From NCBI RefSeq assembly GCF_030817475.1, contig NZ_JAUSZJ010000002.1:1603501-1667500 (forward strand): 64,000 nt of DNA, written 5' to 3'. Below, one piece after another: positions 33,343 through 42,041 of this stretch. Source of the DNA: Streptomyces sp. V2I9. GTDB lineage: Bacteria; Actinomycetota; Actinomycetes; Streptomycetales; Streptomycetaceae. Position numbers and translations under genes: made by a program. Below the pieces are notes generated by a model that saw only the letters and a list, made by a program, of their open reading frames with translations, was not told where the DNA came from and did no database searches. The stretch's first letter is position 1, and the number at the start of each line of letters is the position of its first letter.

Positions 33343-34044
33343 GTGACCGCCGAGTCCGCCGCCGCTTCCGCTTCCGCCGCCGGACCCGCGCGCCCCGCCG
33401 GTTCCGGCGGGCCCGCGCCGGAGATCCTCGCCGCGTTCGAGGCCGCCAAGGGCTTCATGCCGGTCCACGAGGGGCTCGCCCTGTACGCGGCGGCGACCGA
33501 GGCCGGCACGCTCGGGCTGCCCCTGCTGGAGGTGGGCACGTACTGCGGGCGGTCCGCCATCCTGCTCGCGGACGCCGCGCGGGCGGCCGGGGTCAGCGCG
33601 CTGACCGTGGACCACCACCGCGGCAGCGAGGAGCAGCAGCCGGGCTGGGAGTACCACGACCCGAGCGTGGTGGACCCCGAGGTCGGGCTGATGGACACCC
33701 TGCCGACGTTCCGCCGCACCCTTCGGCGGGCCGGCCTGGAGGACCACGTCGTGGCGCTCGTCGGCCGCTCCCCGCAGATCGCCGCCGTGTGGGGCGGGCC
33801 CCTCGGGCTCGTCTTCGTCGACGGCGGGCACACCGACGAGCACGCGAACGCGGACTACGAGGGCTGGGCCCCGCATCTCGCCGAGGGCGGGTTCCTGGTG
33901 ATCCACGACGTGTTCCCCGACCCCGCGGACGGCGGGCAGGCCCCCTACCGGATCTACCGGCGGGCCCTGGCCTCCGGGGCGTTCACCGAGGTGTCGGCCA
34001 CGGACTCGCTGCGCGTGCTGCGCCGCACCGGGACCGGCGTCTGA
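33343..34044 (+). CDS. Class I SAM-dependent methyltransferase
   Basis: 233 residues. After an Ala/Pro-rich leader the SAM-binding core reads LPLLEVGTYCGRSAILLADAARA, then LTVDHHRGSEEQQPGWEYHDP and LGLVFVDGGHTDEHANADYEGWAPHLAEGGFLVIHDVF, as in the Methyltransf_24 group (catechol O-methyltransferase-like fold). The substrate is unknown. GTG 33343 follows TGGAGGA. The 257 bases upstream, after the BCCT gene, hold G/C-rich sequence without a visible gene. Confidence 0.85.
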   Translation: MTAESAAASASAAGPARPAGSGGPAPEILAAFEAAKGFMPVHEGLALYAAATEAGTLGLPLLEVGTYCGRSAILLADAARAAGVSALTVDHHRGSEEQQPGWEYHDPSVVDPEVGLMDTLPTFRRTLRRAGLEDHVVALVGRSPQIAAVWGGPLGLVFVDGGHTDEHANADYEGWAPHLAEGGFLVIHDVFPDPADGGQAPYRIYRRALASGAFTEVSATDSLRVLRRTGTGV

Positions 34045-34205
34045 GCGGTCCGGACGGGGCGCCGCGGGCCCACGAGGGCCGGGCTCCGGGAGACCGGACG
34101 GTCCGGCGCGCCGGGCCGGGGACCGGGGGGCCGGCCGGTCCGCCGCGCCGCACCGGGAGCCGGTGTCCGGGCGGTCCGGACGGCCCTGATGGGTAGCATC
34201 GCCGC

Positions 34206-35111
34206 GTGCCGTACGACGACAGCCCTCCCCCCACCCGCCGCGCCCGGTCCCTGACCGTGGCCGCCGCGCTGGCCGCCGTATGCCTGACCGCCGCCGGATG
34301 CGGCGGAGGCCCGGAATCCGACGGGTCCGACGCGGCCCCGCCCCGGTCCGGCGCACGCGCGGCCTCCCCCGCCCCCTCGGAGCCCTCGGGTTCCGGTCGC
34401 CCCTCCACTCCGGCTTCCGCGAAGCCGTTGCCGAAGGGCCCGCTCACCGGCCGGACCGTGGTGATCGATCCGGGGCACAATCCCGGCAACCGCGACCACA
34501 CGCGGGAGATCGGCGAACAGGTCGACATCGGCACCGGCCGCAAGGAGTGCGATACGACCGGCACGTCCACGGACGACGGTTACGCGGAGGCCCGGTTCAC
34601 CCTCGACGTCTCCCACCGGCTGCGCGCCCTGCTGGAAGCCGAGGGGGCGCGGGTGCGGCTGACGCACGACGCGGACCGCCCGTTCGGGCCGTGCGTCGAC
34701 GAGCGGGCCCGGATCGGCAACGAGGCGGAGGCCGACGCGGTGGTCTCCGTGCACGCCGACGGATCGGCCGTGGGCAACCGGGGCTTCCATGTGATCCTGC
34801 CCGCGCGGGTGAAGGGCGGCGGGGCCGACACCGCGCCCATCGTGAAGAGTTCGGCCGATCTCGGCGCGAGGATCGCGGGACACTTCGCCCGCACGACCGG
34901 AAGCGCGCCTTCCAATTACGTCGGCGGAAAGACCGGTCTGGACACCCGTGACGATCTCGGCGGACTGAATCTGTCGACCGTGCCCAAAGTGTTCGTGGAA
35001 TGCGGCAATATGCGTGACCCGCAGGACGCCGCGCTGCTCACCAGCGAGAGTTGGCGGCAGAAGGCGGCCCGGGGGATGGCCGACGGAATCAGCGGCTATC
35101 TGAAGGGGTAG
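34206..35111 (+). CDS. N-acetylmuramoyl-L-alanine amidase lipoprotein (Amidase_3)
   Basis: 301 residues. The lipobox CLTAAGCGGG (Cys about 29) is followed by a Ser/Pro/Ala linker and a zinc amidase domain: TVVIDPGHNPGN with the first zinc His, a Glu-containing EARFTLDVSHRL segment, AVVSVHADGS with a second zinc His, and PKVFVECGNMRD with the catalytic Glu. It cleaves the amide between MurNAc and L-Ala in peptidoglycan, acting outside the membrane. An inserted Cys pair (KECD...GPC) may form a disulfide. The start GTG 34206 is close behind TAGCAT, so a leaderless message is possible. Confidence 0.9.
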   Translation: MPYDDSPPPTRRARSLTVAAALAAVCLTAAGCGGGPESDGSDAAPPRSGARAASPAPSEPSGSGRPSTPASAKPLPKGPLTGRTVVIDPGHNPGNRDHTREIGEQVDIGTGRKECDTTGTSTDDGYAEARFTLDVSHRLRALLEAEGARVRLTHDADRPFGPCVDERARIGNEAEADAVVSVHADGSAVGNRGFHVILPARVKGGGADTAPIVKSSADLGARIAGHFARTTGSAPSNYVGGKTGLDTRDDLGGLNLSTVPKVFVECGNMRDPQDAALLTSESWRQKAARGMADGISGYLKG

Positions 35112-35278
35112 TTCTGCGGCGATATCGGGGGGATACCCGATCACGATCCGGGTTCGGGAGCAACCCGCCCGGCCAGACGATAGATTCATCCGTACGATGG
35201 GGAGCCGCTCCCGAGCTTCGAGCCGCACCGGCGGCAGCGACGACCGCCCCGACGAGACGACCGACTAAGGACCTTCAC

Positions 35279-36130
35279 GTGAATATCCGATCCCTCACTC
35301 GAGGTGACGGCGTGGTGATCGGAGCAGCGGTCGTGCTGTTCATCGCCTCTTTCCTCGACTACTCCAGCTACTGCCCGCAGGGCATCGACTGCTCCAAGAT
35401 CGACAATCCCAACGCCTGGGACTCGCTCGGCCTCCTGATGAGCGTCTTCCTCGCCGGCGTCATCGCCGCGGCGCTGGTGGTCGTCAGCCGTGCGATGCCG
35501 GGCCGCAAGGTGGCCTGGCTCGACCTCGGCCAGCTCGGTGCCGCGCTCTCGTTGTTCACCCTGTGGACCGCTTTCTGGACGATCCTCGACATCAGCAACG
35601 CGGGCGCCGGCCTGATCCTCGGCCTCCTCGCCTCCATCGTGCTGGCCGCGGGCGCGATCGCCGGACCGCTGGTGCCGTTCCTCAAGGCCCCGCTGCTCAG
35701 CCCGGCCGCCCCGGCGCAGGGCATCCAGGGTGGTCAGGCCCCGTACGGCGCGCAGCCCAGCCAGGGCTACGGCTACCCGGGCGCCCAGCAGCAGCCCTAC
35801 GGCGCGCAGCCGAGCCAGGGGTACGGCTACCCCGGTGGCGTCCAGCAGGGTCAGCCCTCCCAGGGCGACCCGGCGCACGCACAGCAGGCCCAGGCCTCGC
35901 AGCCCTCGCAGGGCGGCGCGGCCCCGGCGGGCGACTTCACCCCGTTCTGGTTCGCCGTCCCGGTGGCCCGCCCGCTGTACGGCGAGGACGGTTCGCCGAA
36001 CCCGATCGCCGAGCTGGCTCCGGGCACCTGGTATCTCGCGGTGGAGCAGCGCGGCCAGAGCCTGATCGCCCAGACGCAGGACGGCCGTCGTGGTGTCCTC
36101 CAGGACACCACGGGCATCCAGCGCGGCTGA
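35279..36130 (+). CDS. Four-helix membrane protein with Gln/Gly/Tyr-rich repeats
   Basis: 283 residues. Four membrane segments occupy about residues 10-140, with a Cys pair in the first outside loop (YCPQGIDCSK). A low-complexity cytoplasmic stretch follows, with PYGAQPSQGYGYPG repeated twice, then a folded C-terminal part (FTPFWFAVPVARPLYGEDG...LIAQTQDGRRGVLQDTTGI). The organisation resembles the actinobacterial DUF5336-like group. GTG 35279 follows AAGGA by 7 bases. The function is unknown. Confidence 0.75.
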   Translation: MNIRSLTRGDGVVIGAAVVLFIASFLDYSSYCPQGIDCSKIDNPNAWDSLGLLMSVFLAGVIAAALVVVSRAMPGRKVAWLDLGQLGAALSLFTLWTAFWTILDISNAGAGLILGLLASIVLAAGAIAGPLVPFLKAPLLSPAAPAQGIQGGQAPYGAQPSQGYGYPGAQQQPYGAQPSQGYGYPGGVQQGQPSQGDPAHAQQAQASQPSQGGAAPAGDFTPFWFAVPVARPLYGEDGSPNPIAELAPGTWYLAVEQRGQSLIAQTQDGRRGVLQDTTGIQRG

Positions 36131-36325
36131 TCCCCGGCCACACCTCGCGGCCCCTCGCCCTTCCGGGCGGGGGGCCGTCGACGTACACGTCCACCCCGCG
36201 CCTCCTCGCCCGACACGGCTGTGGCGCGCGGGGCCGGTGACGGAGCCGCCGGTCACCGCGCCCGGACCCGCGCACACGGCGGGTCCGGGCGGGGCCCGGT
36301 GGCCGGACCGGTCACCGCTTCCGGC

Positions 36326-37105
36326 TCAGCCGAAGGACGAGCGGTCCAGCCAGAAGTCCAGGAGCGCGGCGTCACCGAGCACCTCCACGCGCGAACTGGT
36401 CGGCTCCAGGCGGCGGTTGAAGACGAGCATCAGATCGGTGAGCGAACCGCGCAGCGCGACGGTCGCCTTCTCGTGCGCGTGCCGCCAGGTGAAGCGGTCG
36501 TCGGCGAACTCGATCAGCCACTCCGCACCGGGAACGTCGGTGGCGTGCAGGTGCAACGAGCGCCCGCCGCCCCGCAGTTCGTCAGCCTCGGGGTCACCGT
36601 TCTCCTGGGCGAAGGAGACGATGCGCAGCCACTCCTCGATGGTGTCGGCGGCCACCTCGGCGGCCACCGTGTACGGGGCGCGGGCGGCGAGCGCCGCGTC
36701 GGCCCGGTGCACCACGGTCTCGTGCGTCATGCGCCGCGCCCAGAACGCCGTACGCCGCTCCCACGCCCAGGTCCACACCTCGGCGTCCGGGCCCGCCTCC
36801 CGGAGCGCGGCGACGGTGGCGGCCGCCCCCTCGGCGAGCCAGGCGTCCAGCGCGGCCGGGTCGTCGCCGTCCGGCCCCTCGGCGCCGGGCACCTTCCCCT
36901 CGGGAACGTCCTCGGCCGCCCGGGTGCGGACGATCTCACCGACCCAGCGGTGCGCGCCGCCGACGTGCACGGCCAGCTCCCGCAGGGTCCAGTCGGGGCA
37001 GGTGGGAACGGTGGCGGTGAGATCGGCGCCGGACAGCACCGCGCGCAGGGCGTCGGTCTGGGCCAGGATCTCGTCGCAGTAGCGGTCGTGGGAAAGAAGC
37101 GTCAT
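36326..37105 (-). CDS. Maleylpyruvate isomerase-family, mycothiol-dependent enzyme
   Basis: 259 residues. The N-terminal DinB-like metal-binding half has CPDWTLRELAVHVGGAHRWVGEIV and WARRMTHETVVHRADAALA; the C-terminal MDMPI-type domain includes LHLHATDVPGAEWLIEF and RGSLTDLMLVFNRR. The family uses mycothiol, the actinobacterial thiol, in isomerase or transferase reactions; the substrate cannot be told. ATG 37105 is preferred to GTG 37114 because AGGG lies about 8 bases upstream. Confidence 0.88.
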   Translation of the reverse strand: MTLLSHDRYCDEILAQTDALRAVLSGADLTATVPTCPDWTLRELAVHVGGAHRWVGEIVRTRAAEDVPEGKVPGAEGPDGDDPAALDAWLAEGAAATVAALREAGPDAEVWTWAWERRTAFWARRMTHETVVHRADAALAARAPYTVAAEVAADTIEEWLRIVSFAQENGDPEADELRGGGRSLHLHATDVPGAEWLIEFADDRFTWRHAHEKATVALRGSLTDLMLVFNRRLEPTSSRVEVLGDAALLDFWLDRSSFG

Positions 37106-37254
37106 GCGGCGCACCCTAACCGGCGCCGGCCGGGTCGATCATCCGCATTACCCGTAGGCCGGCCATCCGGAAGGACGGGGTGGCGGCCGCCCCGCTCCCA
37201 CCGGCCCGCCGCCCGCACGGGTTTCACCCTGCGTAAAGCGGCAACCAGAGTTCC

Positions 37255-37548
37255 ATGTCTCCCAGAACCCGTTCAGGAAGCAGTTCAGCGGCACGTGTCA
37301 TCGCCGTGGTGGCCGACATCCTGGCCTTCATCATCATCCTCTGGATCCTGATGTACCTGCTGGACGCCAACCGGGGCAACGACTTCGTGCAGTGGGTGCA
37401 CGACGCGGCCCGCTGGCTGGCGGGCTGGTCGTACGACCTGTTCACGTTCGACCGGGCGTGGGCGAACGTCGTCGCCGGCTACGGTCTCGCGGCCGTGGTC
37501 TACCTCTTCATCGGCCACGCCGTGGCGGGCCGGCTCCGTCGCGGCTGA
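37255..37548 (+). CDS. Small two-helix membrane protein
   Basis: 97 residues with hydrophobic segments at about 15-37 (VIAVVADILAFIIILWILMYLL) and 72-90 (VVAGYGLAAVVYLFIGHAV), separated by a Trp-rich loop (DFVQWVHDAARWLAGWSYDLF). It is divergent from the mycothiol enzyme. The function is unknown, but it has the look of a conserved Streptomyces membrane protein. Confidence 0.8.
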   Translation: MSPRTRSGSSSAARVIAVVADILAFIIILWILMYLLDANRGNDFVQWVHDAARWLAGWSYDLFTFDRAWANVVAGYGLAAVVYLFIGHAVAGRLRRG

Positions 37549-37599
37549 CCCTTCGTCCCGCGCGCTGCGGGCCCGGTCCGGGCCCGCACCGCGCGGTGT

Positions 37600-38673
37600 T
37601 CAGCGGCAGCAGTCCGGCTCCAGGCCGACCGGCAGCCGTTCGCCCCCGAAGACAGCGGTGGTCGCCTCGTCCCCCCCGAGCGCGGCCACCGCGAGCAGCA
37701 GGGAGCCCGCCGTCCAGGTGGTCAACTCCTCGGGCCAGAAGGCCCGGTTGCCCTCGAAGACGTACCCCGTCCAGTACAACCCGCCCTCGGCGCGCAGGTG
37801 CTGGATCGACTGGAGGACCTCCAGCGCCCGGTCCGACTCCCCCGTCACCCAGAGGGCGAGGGCCAGTTCGCAGCTCTCGCCGCCGGTCACCCAGGGGTTG
37901 GGCAGCACGCACCGCACCCCGAGGCCGGGGACGACGAAGCGGTCCCAGCCCTCCTGGATGCGGGCGGTGGCCTCGGCCCCGGTGACCGCGCCCCCGAGGA
38001 CCGGGTAGTACCAGTCCATCGAGTAGCGGTTCTTGTCGAGGAAGCGCTCGGGGTGGCTGCGGATCGCGTGTGCCAGCGCCCCGGTGGCCAACTCCCAGTC
38101 GGGCTGAGGCTCTTCACGCCGCTCGGCGATGGCCAGCGCACAGCGCAGCGCCTGGTGGATCGAGGAGGAGCCGGTCAGCAGCGCGTCGTTCACGGGCGTG
38201 CCGTCCGGCTCCCGCTTCCAGCCGATCTGTCCGCCGGGCTGCTGGAGCCGGAGCACGAACTCGACCGCGGCGAAGACCATGGGCCACATCCGGTCGACGA
38301 ACGCCTCGTCGCCGGTGGCGAGATAGTGGTGCCAGACGCCGACGGCCGCGTACGCGACGAAGTTGCTCTCCAGGCTCCGGTCCGTGGGCCGGTGCGGATC
38401 GCCGTCGTGGTAGGCCGCGTACCAGGAGCCGTCCGCGTTCTGGTTGCGGGCGAGCCACTCGTAGGCGCGGGCGGCGGCCTCGTGCTCGCCGGCCGCGTCC
38501 AGCGCCATCGCGGCCTCGGTGTGGTCCCACGGGTCGAGGTGGTGCCCCCGGAACCAGGGCAGCGCCCCGTCCTCCCGTTGCACGGCGGCGAGCGCGGCAA
38601 TCGTCTCGGTGGCCTGATCCGCCGTCAGGACGCCTGGCAGGACGAGGTGTTCGGTCCGTTCGGGAGTGCTCAC
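37600..38673 (-). CDS. Alpha/alpha-toroid protein (prenyltransferase/glycosidase-like)
   Basis: 357 residues with alpha-toroid repeat features: AALAAVQREDGALPWFRGHHLDPWDHTEAAMAL, EWLARNQNADGSWYAAYHDG, WPMVFAAVEFVLRLQQPGGQIGWKREPDG and SSSIHQALRCALAIA. The fold is shared by prenyltransferases, terpene cyclases and family 15 glycosidases, and the aromatic, acidic residues fit a glycan- or lipid-linked substrate. There is no signal peptide. GTG 38673 overlaps the methyltransferase stop (GTGA), so it is translationally coupled as the last gene of a three-gene operon. Confidence 0.82.
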   Translation of the reverse strand: MSTPERTEHLVLPGVLTADQATETIAALAAVQREDGALPWFRGHHLDPWDHTEAAMALDAAGEHEAAARAYEWLARNQNADGSWYAAYHDGDPHRPTDRSLESNFVAYAAVGVWHHYLATGDEAFVDRMWPMVFAAVEFVLRLQQPGGQIGWKREPDGTPVNDALLTGSSSIHQALRCALAIAERREEPQPDWELATGALAHAIRSHPERFLDKNRYSMDWYYPVLGGAVTGAEATARIQEGWDRFVVPGLGVRCVLPNPWVTGGESCELALALWVTGESDRALEVLQSIQHLRAEGGLYWTGYVFEGNRAFWPEELTTWTAGSLLLAVAALGGDEATTAVFGGERLPVGLEPDCCR

Positions 38674-39401
38674 GCCTCGGCCTTCGGCAGGTGCGGCTTG
38701 GTGGCGTAGGCGACGAAGCTCTTGCCGACGACCGGGTTGAGGAGCTGTTCGGCGACCCGTGTGGCGAGCGGCTTCTTCATGATGTCCCAGACCAGCAGCT
38801 TGTGGTACGCCCGCACCGGCAGCGCCTTGTCGTTGTCCACGCCGAAGGCGCACTTGAGCCACCAGTAGGGCGAGTGCAGGGCGTGGGCGTGGTGGGTGCC
38901 GTACGGCTTGAGGCCGGCCTCGCGGATGCGGGCGAGGAGCTGGTCCGCCTTGTAGATGCGGATGTGGCCGCCCTCGACCTCGTGGTAGGCGTCGGAGAGG
39001 GTCCAGCAGATCTTCTCGGGGCCGTAGCGGGGGACGGTGATGGCTATGCGGCCGCCCGGCTTGAGCACCCGGACCATCTCGGCGAGGACGCCCTTGTCGT
39101 CCGGGATGTGCTCCATGACCTCGGAGATGATCACGACGTCGAAGGAGTCGTCGGGGAAGGGGAGGTTGAGGGCGTCGCCCTCCATCGCGGTGGCGGTGGC
39201 GCCTTCGGGGGCCTCCCCGGCCTCCTTCATCGCGGCGAACCACGTGGCGACCTCGCGGATCTCCTCGCCGTTCCGGTCGAGGGCGACGACCTGCGCTCCG
39301 CGCCGGTAGCACTCGAAGGCATGCCGGCCGGCACCGCAGCCCAGGTCGAGCACTCGGTCGCCGGGGGCGAGCGGGAAGCGGGTGAAGTCGACGGTCAGCA
39401 C
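38670..39401 (-). CDS. Class I SAM-dependent methyltransferase
   Basis: 243 residues starting GTG 39401 (VLTVDFTRFPLAPGDRVLDLGCGAGRHAFEC). Motif I is LDLGCGAGRH, the acidic residue after strand 2 is in VVALDRNGEEI, and motif post-I/II reads FDVVIISEVMEHIPD; VLKPGGRIAITVPRYGPE follows. The C-terminal half has WWLKCAFGVDNDKALPVRAYHKLLVWDIMKKP. It is the middle gene of the glycosyltransferase operon, so it probably modifies the same product. Confidence 0.88.
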   Translation of the reverse strand: MLTVDFTRFPLAPGDRVLDLGCGAGRHAFECYRRGAQVVALDRNGEEIREVATWFAAMKEAGEAPEGATATAMEGDALNLPFPDDSFDVVIISEVMEHIPDDKGVLAEMVRVLKPGGRIAITVPRYGPEKICWTLSDAYHEVEGGHIRIYKADQLLARIREAGLKPYGTHHAHALHSPYWWLKCAFGVDNDKALPVRAYHKLLVWDIMKKPLATRVAEQLLNPVVGKSFVAYATKPHLPKAEA

Positions 39402-39489
39402 GAGGGCCTGCCTTCGAGGTCGGAGGTACGGGTGGCGAGGTGCGGATGGGCGGTGGCCGGGAGGCGCGCGGCCGCCCGGAGGTCCACGG

Positions 39490-40803
39490 TCACCGGCGGA
39501 CTGCGCGGGCGGCGATCGCCCGACGGTACAGCTCGGCCGTTCCGGCAGCCGCCCGCGCCCAGGTGAAGTTGGCCAGCACCCGTTCGCGGCCGGCGGCGCC
39601 GAGCCGGGCCCGCAGCTCGGGGCTGTCCAGCAGCCGGGCCAGCGCCCCGGCCAGCGCGTCGGAGTCGCCGGGGGCCACGGCGAGGCAGGTCTCCCCGTCG
39701 CGGCCGGAGACCTCGGGTATCGCACCGCCCGTGGTCGCCACGAGAGGGGTGCCGGTGGCCATGGCTTCGGCGGCGGGCAGCGAGAAGCCCTCGTACAGCG
39801 AGGGCACACAGGAGACCTGGGCGCTGCGGACGAGGTCGACCAGCTCGGCGTCGCTGATCCCCTTGACGAACCGGACCGCGTCCGTGAGCCCGTGCCCCTC
39901 GATCGCGCGGGCGACCGGCCCGTCCTCGGCGCGCTTGCCCACGACGACGAGGTGGGCGTCGGAGTTGCCGGTGCGGAGCTTGGCGAGCGCGTCGACGAGG
40001 TGGACGAGGCCCTTGAGAGGGACGTCGGCGCTGGAGGTGGTGACGATGCGGCCCGGAACCTCGGCGACGGAGGGGTCGGGCGACCACAGGTCGGTGTCGG
40101 CGCCGATGTGGACGACGCTGATCCGGTCCGCGCGTACGCCGAGGTCCTCGACGATCTCGTCGCGGGAGGAGCCGGAGACGGTGAGGACGGTGTCCAGCTT
40201 GCGGGCGACCCGCTTCTGCATACGGGTGAAGGCGTACCAGCGGCGTACGGAGGCGCGTCGGCGGCGGCCGGTCGCGGCCGCCAGGTCGAGCCTGCGGTCG
40301 ACGGTTATGGGGTGGTGGATCGTCGTCACCAGCGGGGCCCCGATGTCTCCGAGAAGCCCGTACCCGAGGGTCTGGTTGTCGTGGACGACGTCGAACTCGC
40401 CGCGCCGGGCGAGGAGATGGCGGCGGGCACGGAGGCTGAAGGTGAGAGGTTCGGGGAAGCCGCCGGTCCACATGGTGGCGACCTCGGCGAGGTCGATCCA
40501 GTCCCGGTACTCGCCGCGCTTCGGCGTACGGAACGGGTCCGGCTGCCGGTAGAGGTCCAGGCTCGCCAGTTCGGTGAGCGGGACGCCCTCGTCGAGCACC
40601 GGGTAGGGCTGCGCACCGATCACTTCGACGCTGTGGCCGAGACGGGCCAGCTCCCGGCTGAGGTGGCGCACGTACACGCCCTGGCCACCGCAGAACGGGT
40701 TGCCCTTGTAGGTGAGGAGTGCGATGCGCAACGGCCGGTCGGCGGTCCCGGCGGTGGTGCCGCCGCCCGTGCGGGGGCCTGTCTCTATGGCCTCAGCGGT
40801 CAC
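39490..40803 (-). CDS. Glycosyltransferase family 4 (GT-B)
   Basis: 437 residues. The N-terminal domain has LRIALLTYKGNPFCGGQGVYVRHLSRELARLGHSVEVI; the C-terminal donor domain has VVTTSSADVPLKGLVHLVDALAKL and PSLYEGFSLPAAEAMATGTPLVATTGGAIPEV, with the E-x7-E motif of retaining GT4 enzymes. GTG 40803 follows AAGGGGG. It heads the operon with the methyltransferase and the toroid protein and faces the KstR-like gene, with the operator pair in between. The substrate is unknown; a glycolipid or glycosylated terpenoid is possible. Confidence 0.9.
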   Translation of the reverse strand: MTAEAIETGPRTGGGTTAGTADRPLRIALLTYKGNPFCGGQGVYVRHLSRELARLGHSVEVIGAQPYPVLDEGVPLTELASLDLYRQPDPFRTPKRGEYRDWIDLAEVATMWTGGFPEPLTFSLRARRHLLARRGEFDVVHDNQTLGYGLLGDIGAPLVTTIHHPITVDRRLDLAAATGRRRRASVRRWYAFTRMQKRVARKLDTVLTVSGSSRDEIVEDLGVRADRISVVHIGADTDLWSPDPSVAEVPGRIVTTSSADVPLKGLVHLVDALAKLRTGNSDAHLVVVGKRAEDGPVARAIEGHGLTDAVRFVKGISDAELVDLVRSAQVSCVPSLYEGFSLPAAEAMATGTPLVATTGGAIPEVSGRDGETCLAVAPGDSDALAGALARLLDSPELRARLGAAGRERVLANFTWARAAAGTAELYRRAIAARAVRR

Positions 40804-40857
40804 ACTCGGCCCCCTTCTGACTGCGTGTTCGCCGGAGCGTAACCGGTCGCGCTAATC

Positions 40858-40892
40858 TAGAACAAGTTTCAGACTTGCTGGAACAAGCTTCC
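40858..40892. promoter_or_regulatory. KstR-type operator pair
   Basis: TAGAACAAGTTTCA (40858-40871) fits the published KstR consensus TnnAACnnGTTnnA at every fixed position. A weaker copy, TGGAACAAGCTTCC (40879-40892), starts exactly 21 bases later, two helical turns, so both would face the same side. They lie 55 bases upstream of the glycosyltransferase start and about 180 bases upstream of the KstR-like gene. Confidence 0.75.
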
Positions 40893-41067
40893 TACTCGAT
40901 CGCTCGACGTGCATCGAATCTACCGGCAGGTAGCGTCGCCGGAGGGGCCGGATCAGGTGATTCGCGCCACGGCGGACGCCCCTGGCATGCTGTGCGCCCC
41001 CGGACGGCTCGTTTCGCCCGTCCGGGTGGATCAAGCCATGGATCGTGCATCGTGGATCGGGGGCAGC

Positions 41068-41679
41068 ATGACCGCGGACGCCAGACCGGCAGCGCCTGCG
41101 CTGACCGAGCGCCAGGAGGCCCGTCGCCGCCGCATCCTGCATGCCTGCGCGCAGCTGGCCGGCCGGGGCGGCTTCGAGGCGGTGCAGATGCGGGAGGTGG
41201 CCGAGGCCGCCGGGGTCGCGCTCGGCACCCTCTACCGCTACTTCCCCTCCAAGATCCATCTGCTGGTCGCCACCATGCAGGACCAGCTCCAGCAGCTGCA
41301 CACCACGCTCCGCGACCACCCTCCGGCCGGCGACGACGCGGCCGGGCGGGTGGCCGGAACCCTGATGCGCGCCTTCCGCGCCCTGCAACGCGAACCGCAC
41401 CTGGCCGAGGCCATGGTCCGCGCCCTCACCTTCGCGGATCGCGGCGTGAGCGCCGAGGTGGACGCGGTCTCCCGGCTCACGACGGCGATCATCCTGGACG
41501 CGACGGGCCTGGAGCACCCCACCCCCGAACAGCTCTCCGCGGTCCGGGTCATCGAGCACACCTGGCACTCGGCGCTGATCACCTGGCTGTCGGGGCGGGC
41601 CTCGATCGCCCGGGTGAGGACCGACATCGAAACGGCCTGCCGCCTCATCGACCTGACGTCTGCCGACCGATCGGCCTGA
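41068..41679 (+). CDS. KstR-like TetR-family regulator
   Basis: 203 residues. The DNA-binding region RRRRILHACAQLAGRGGFEAVQMREVAEAAGVALGTLYRYFPSKIHLLVATM closely resembles mycobacterial KstR, the repressor of cholesterol and lipid catabolism that responds to CoA thioesters. The C-terminal half has LQREPHLAEAMVRALTFAD and VIEHTWHSALITWLSGRAS, again KstR-like. ATG 41068 is used; longer in-frame starts lack support. A matching operator lies upstream. No sterol-ring degradation genes are present here, so the regulated pathway in this organism is open. Confidence 0.88.
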   Translation: MTADARPAAPALTERQEARRRRILHACAQLAGRGGFEAVQMREVAEAAGVALGTLYRYFPSKIHLLVATMQDQLQQLHTTLRDHPPAGDDAAGRVAGTLMRAFRALQREPHLAEAMVRALTFADRGVSAEVDAVSRLTTAIILDATGLEHPTPEQLSAVRVIEHTWHSALITWLSGRASIARVRTDIETACRLIDLTSADRSA

Positions 41680-41800
41680 CGGCGGAGCCGGGGCGGGGCT
41701 CAGGTCGTGACGGCGGAGCCGGGACGACCGGCCGCGCGGGTGGAGGGGAACCGGCCCCGGTGACGTGCGTCGCCGTGTGAGCATCCGGCCGCTCCTCCAC

Positions 41801-41985
41801 GGACCGGTAGAGTGGGCAGGTCGTCATCATGCCCGTACAGGGGGAAGCCGGAGTCGCTCCGGCCGAGCGCCCCAGCCGTGACCCGTCCGCCCGACGGCAG
41901 CCGGACCGCCCTCCGCGGAGCGTGACCGGCTCGGGCCACCGGAACCCCGGTGGCCGGCACCGTCGAGGCATACGGGGCCGGAGCC
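41801..41985 (+). promoter_or_regulatory. Cobalamin riboswitch
   Basis: The leader of the ECF operon shows the cobalamin aptamer core: a GGGCAGG...TGCCC helix, then TACAGGGGGAAGCCGG, the hairpin CCGGAGTCGCTCCGG and AGCGCCCCAGCCGTGACC, in the order of Rfam's cobalamin element (the GGGAANCCGG and CAGCCGTGA-like blocks). Downstream are a 9-bp hairpin (GGCCACCGG - AACC - CCGGTGGCC, 41934-41955) and GAGGCATACGGGGCC, which would close the aptamer. The operon start follows at 42042. By analogy B12 binding should switch the operon off. Limits are approximate. Confidence 0.78.
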
Positions 41986-42041
41986 CGGCGCCCCCGTGCG
42001 CCCACGGACCTCCGGCCCTCGCAGGAGAGGCTCAGCCCGCC

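Noticed and set aside
41829..42041. A 71-residue N-terminal extension of the toroid protein
   Set aside because: It reads through the cobalamin riboswitch and is Arg/Pro-rich; the signal peptide begins at ATG 42042.
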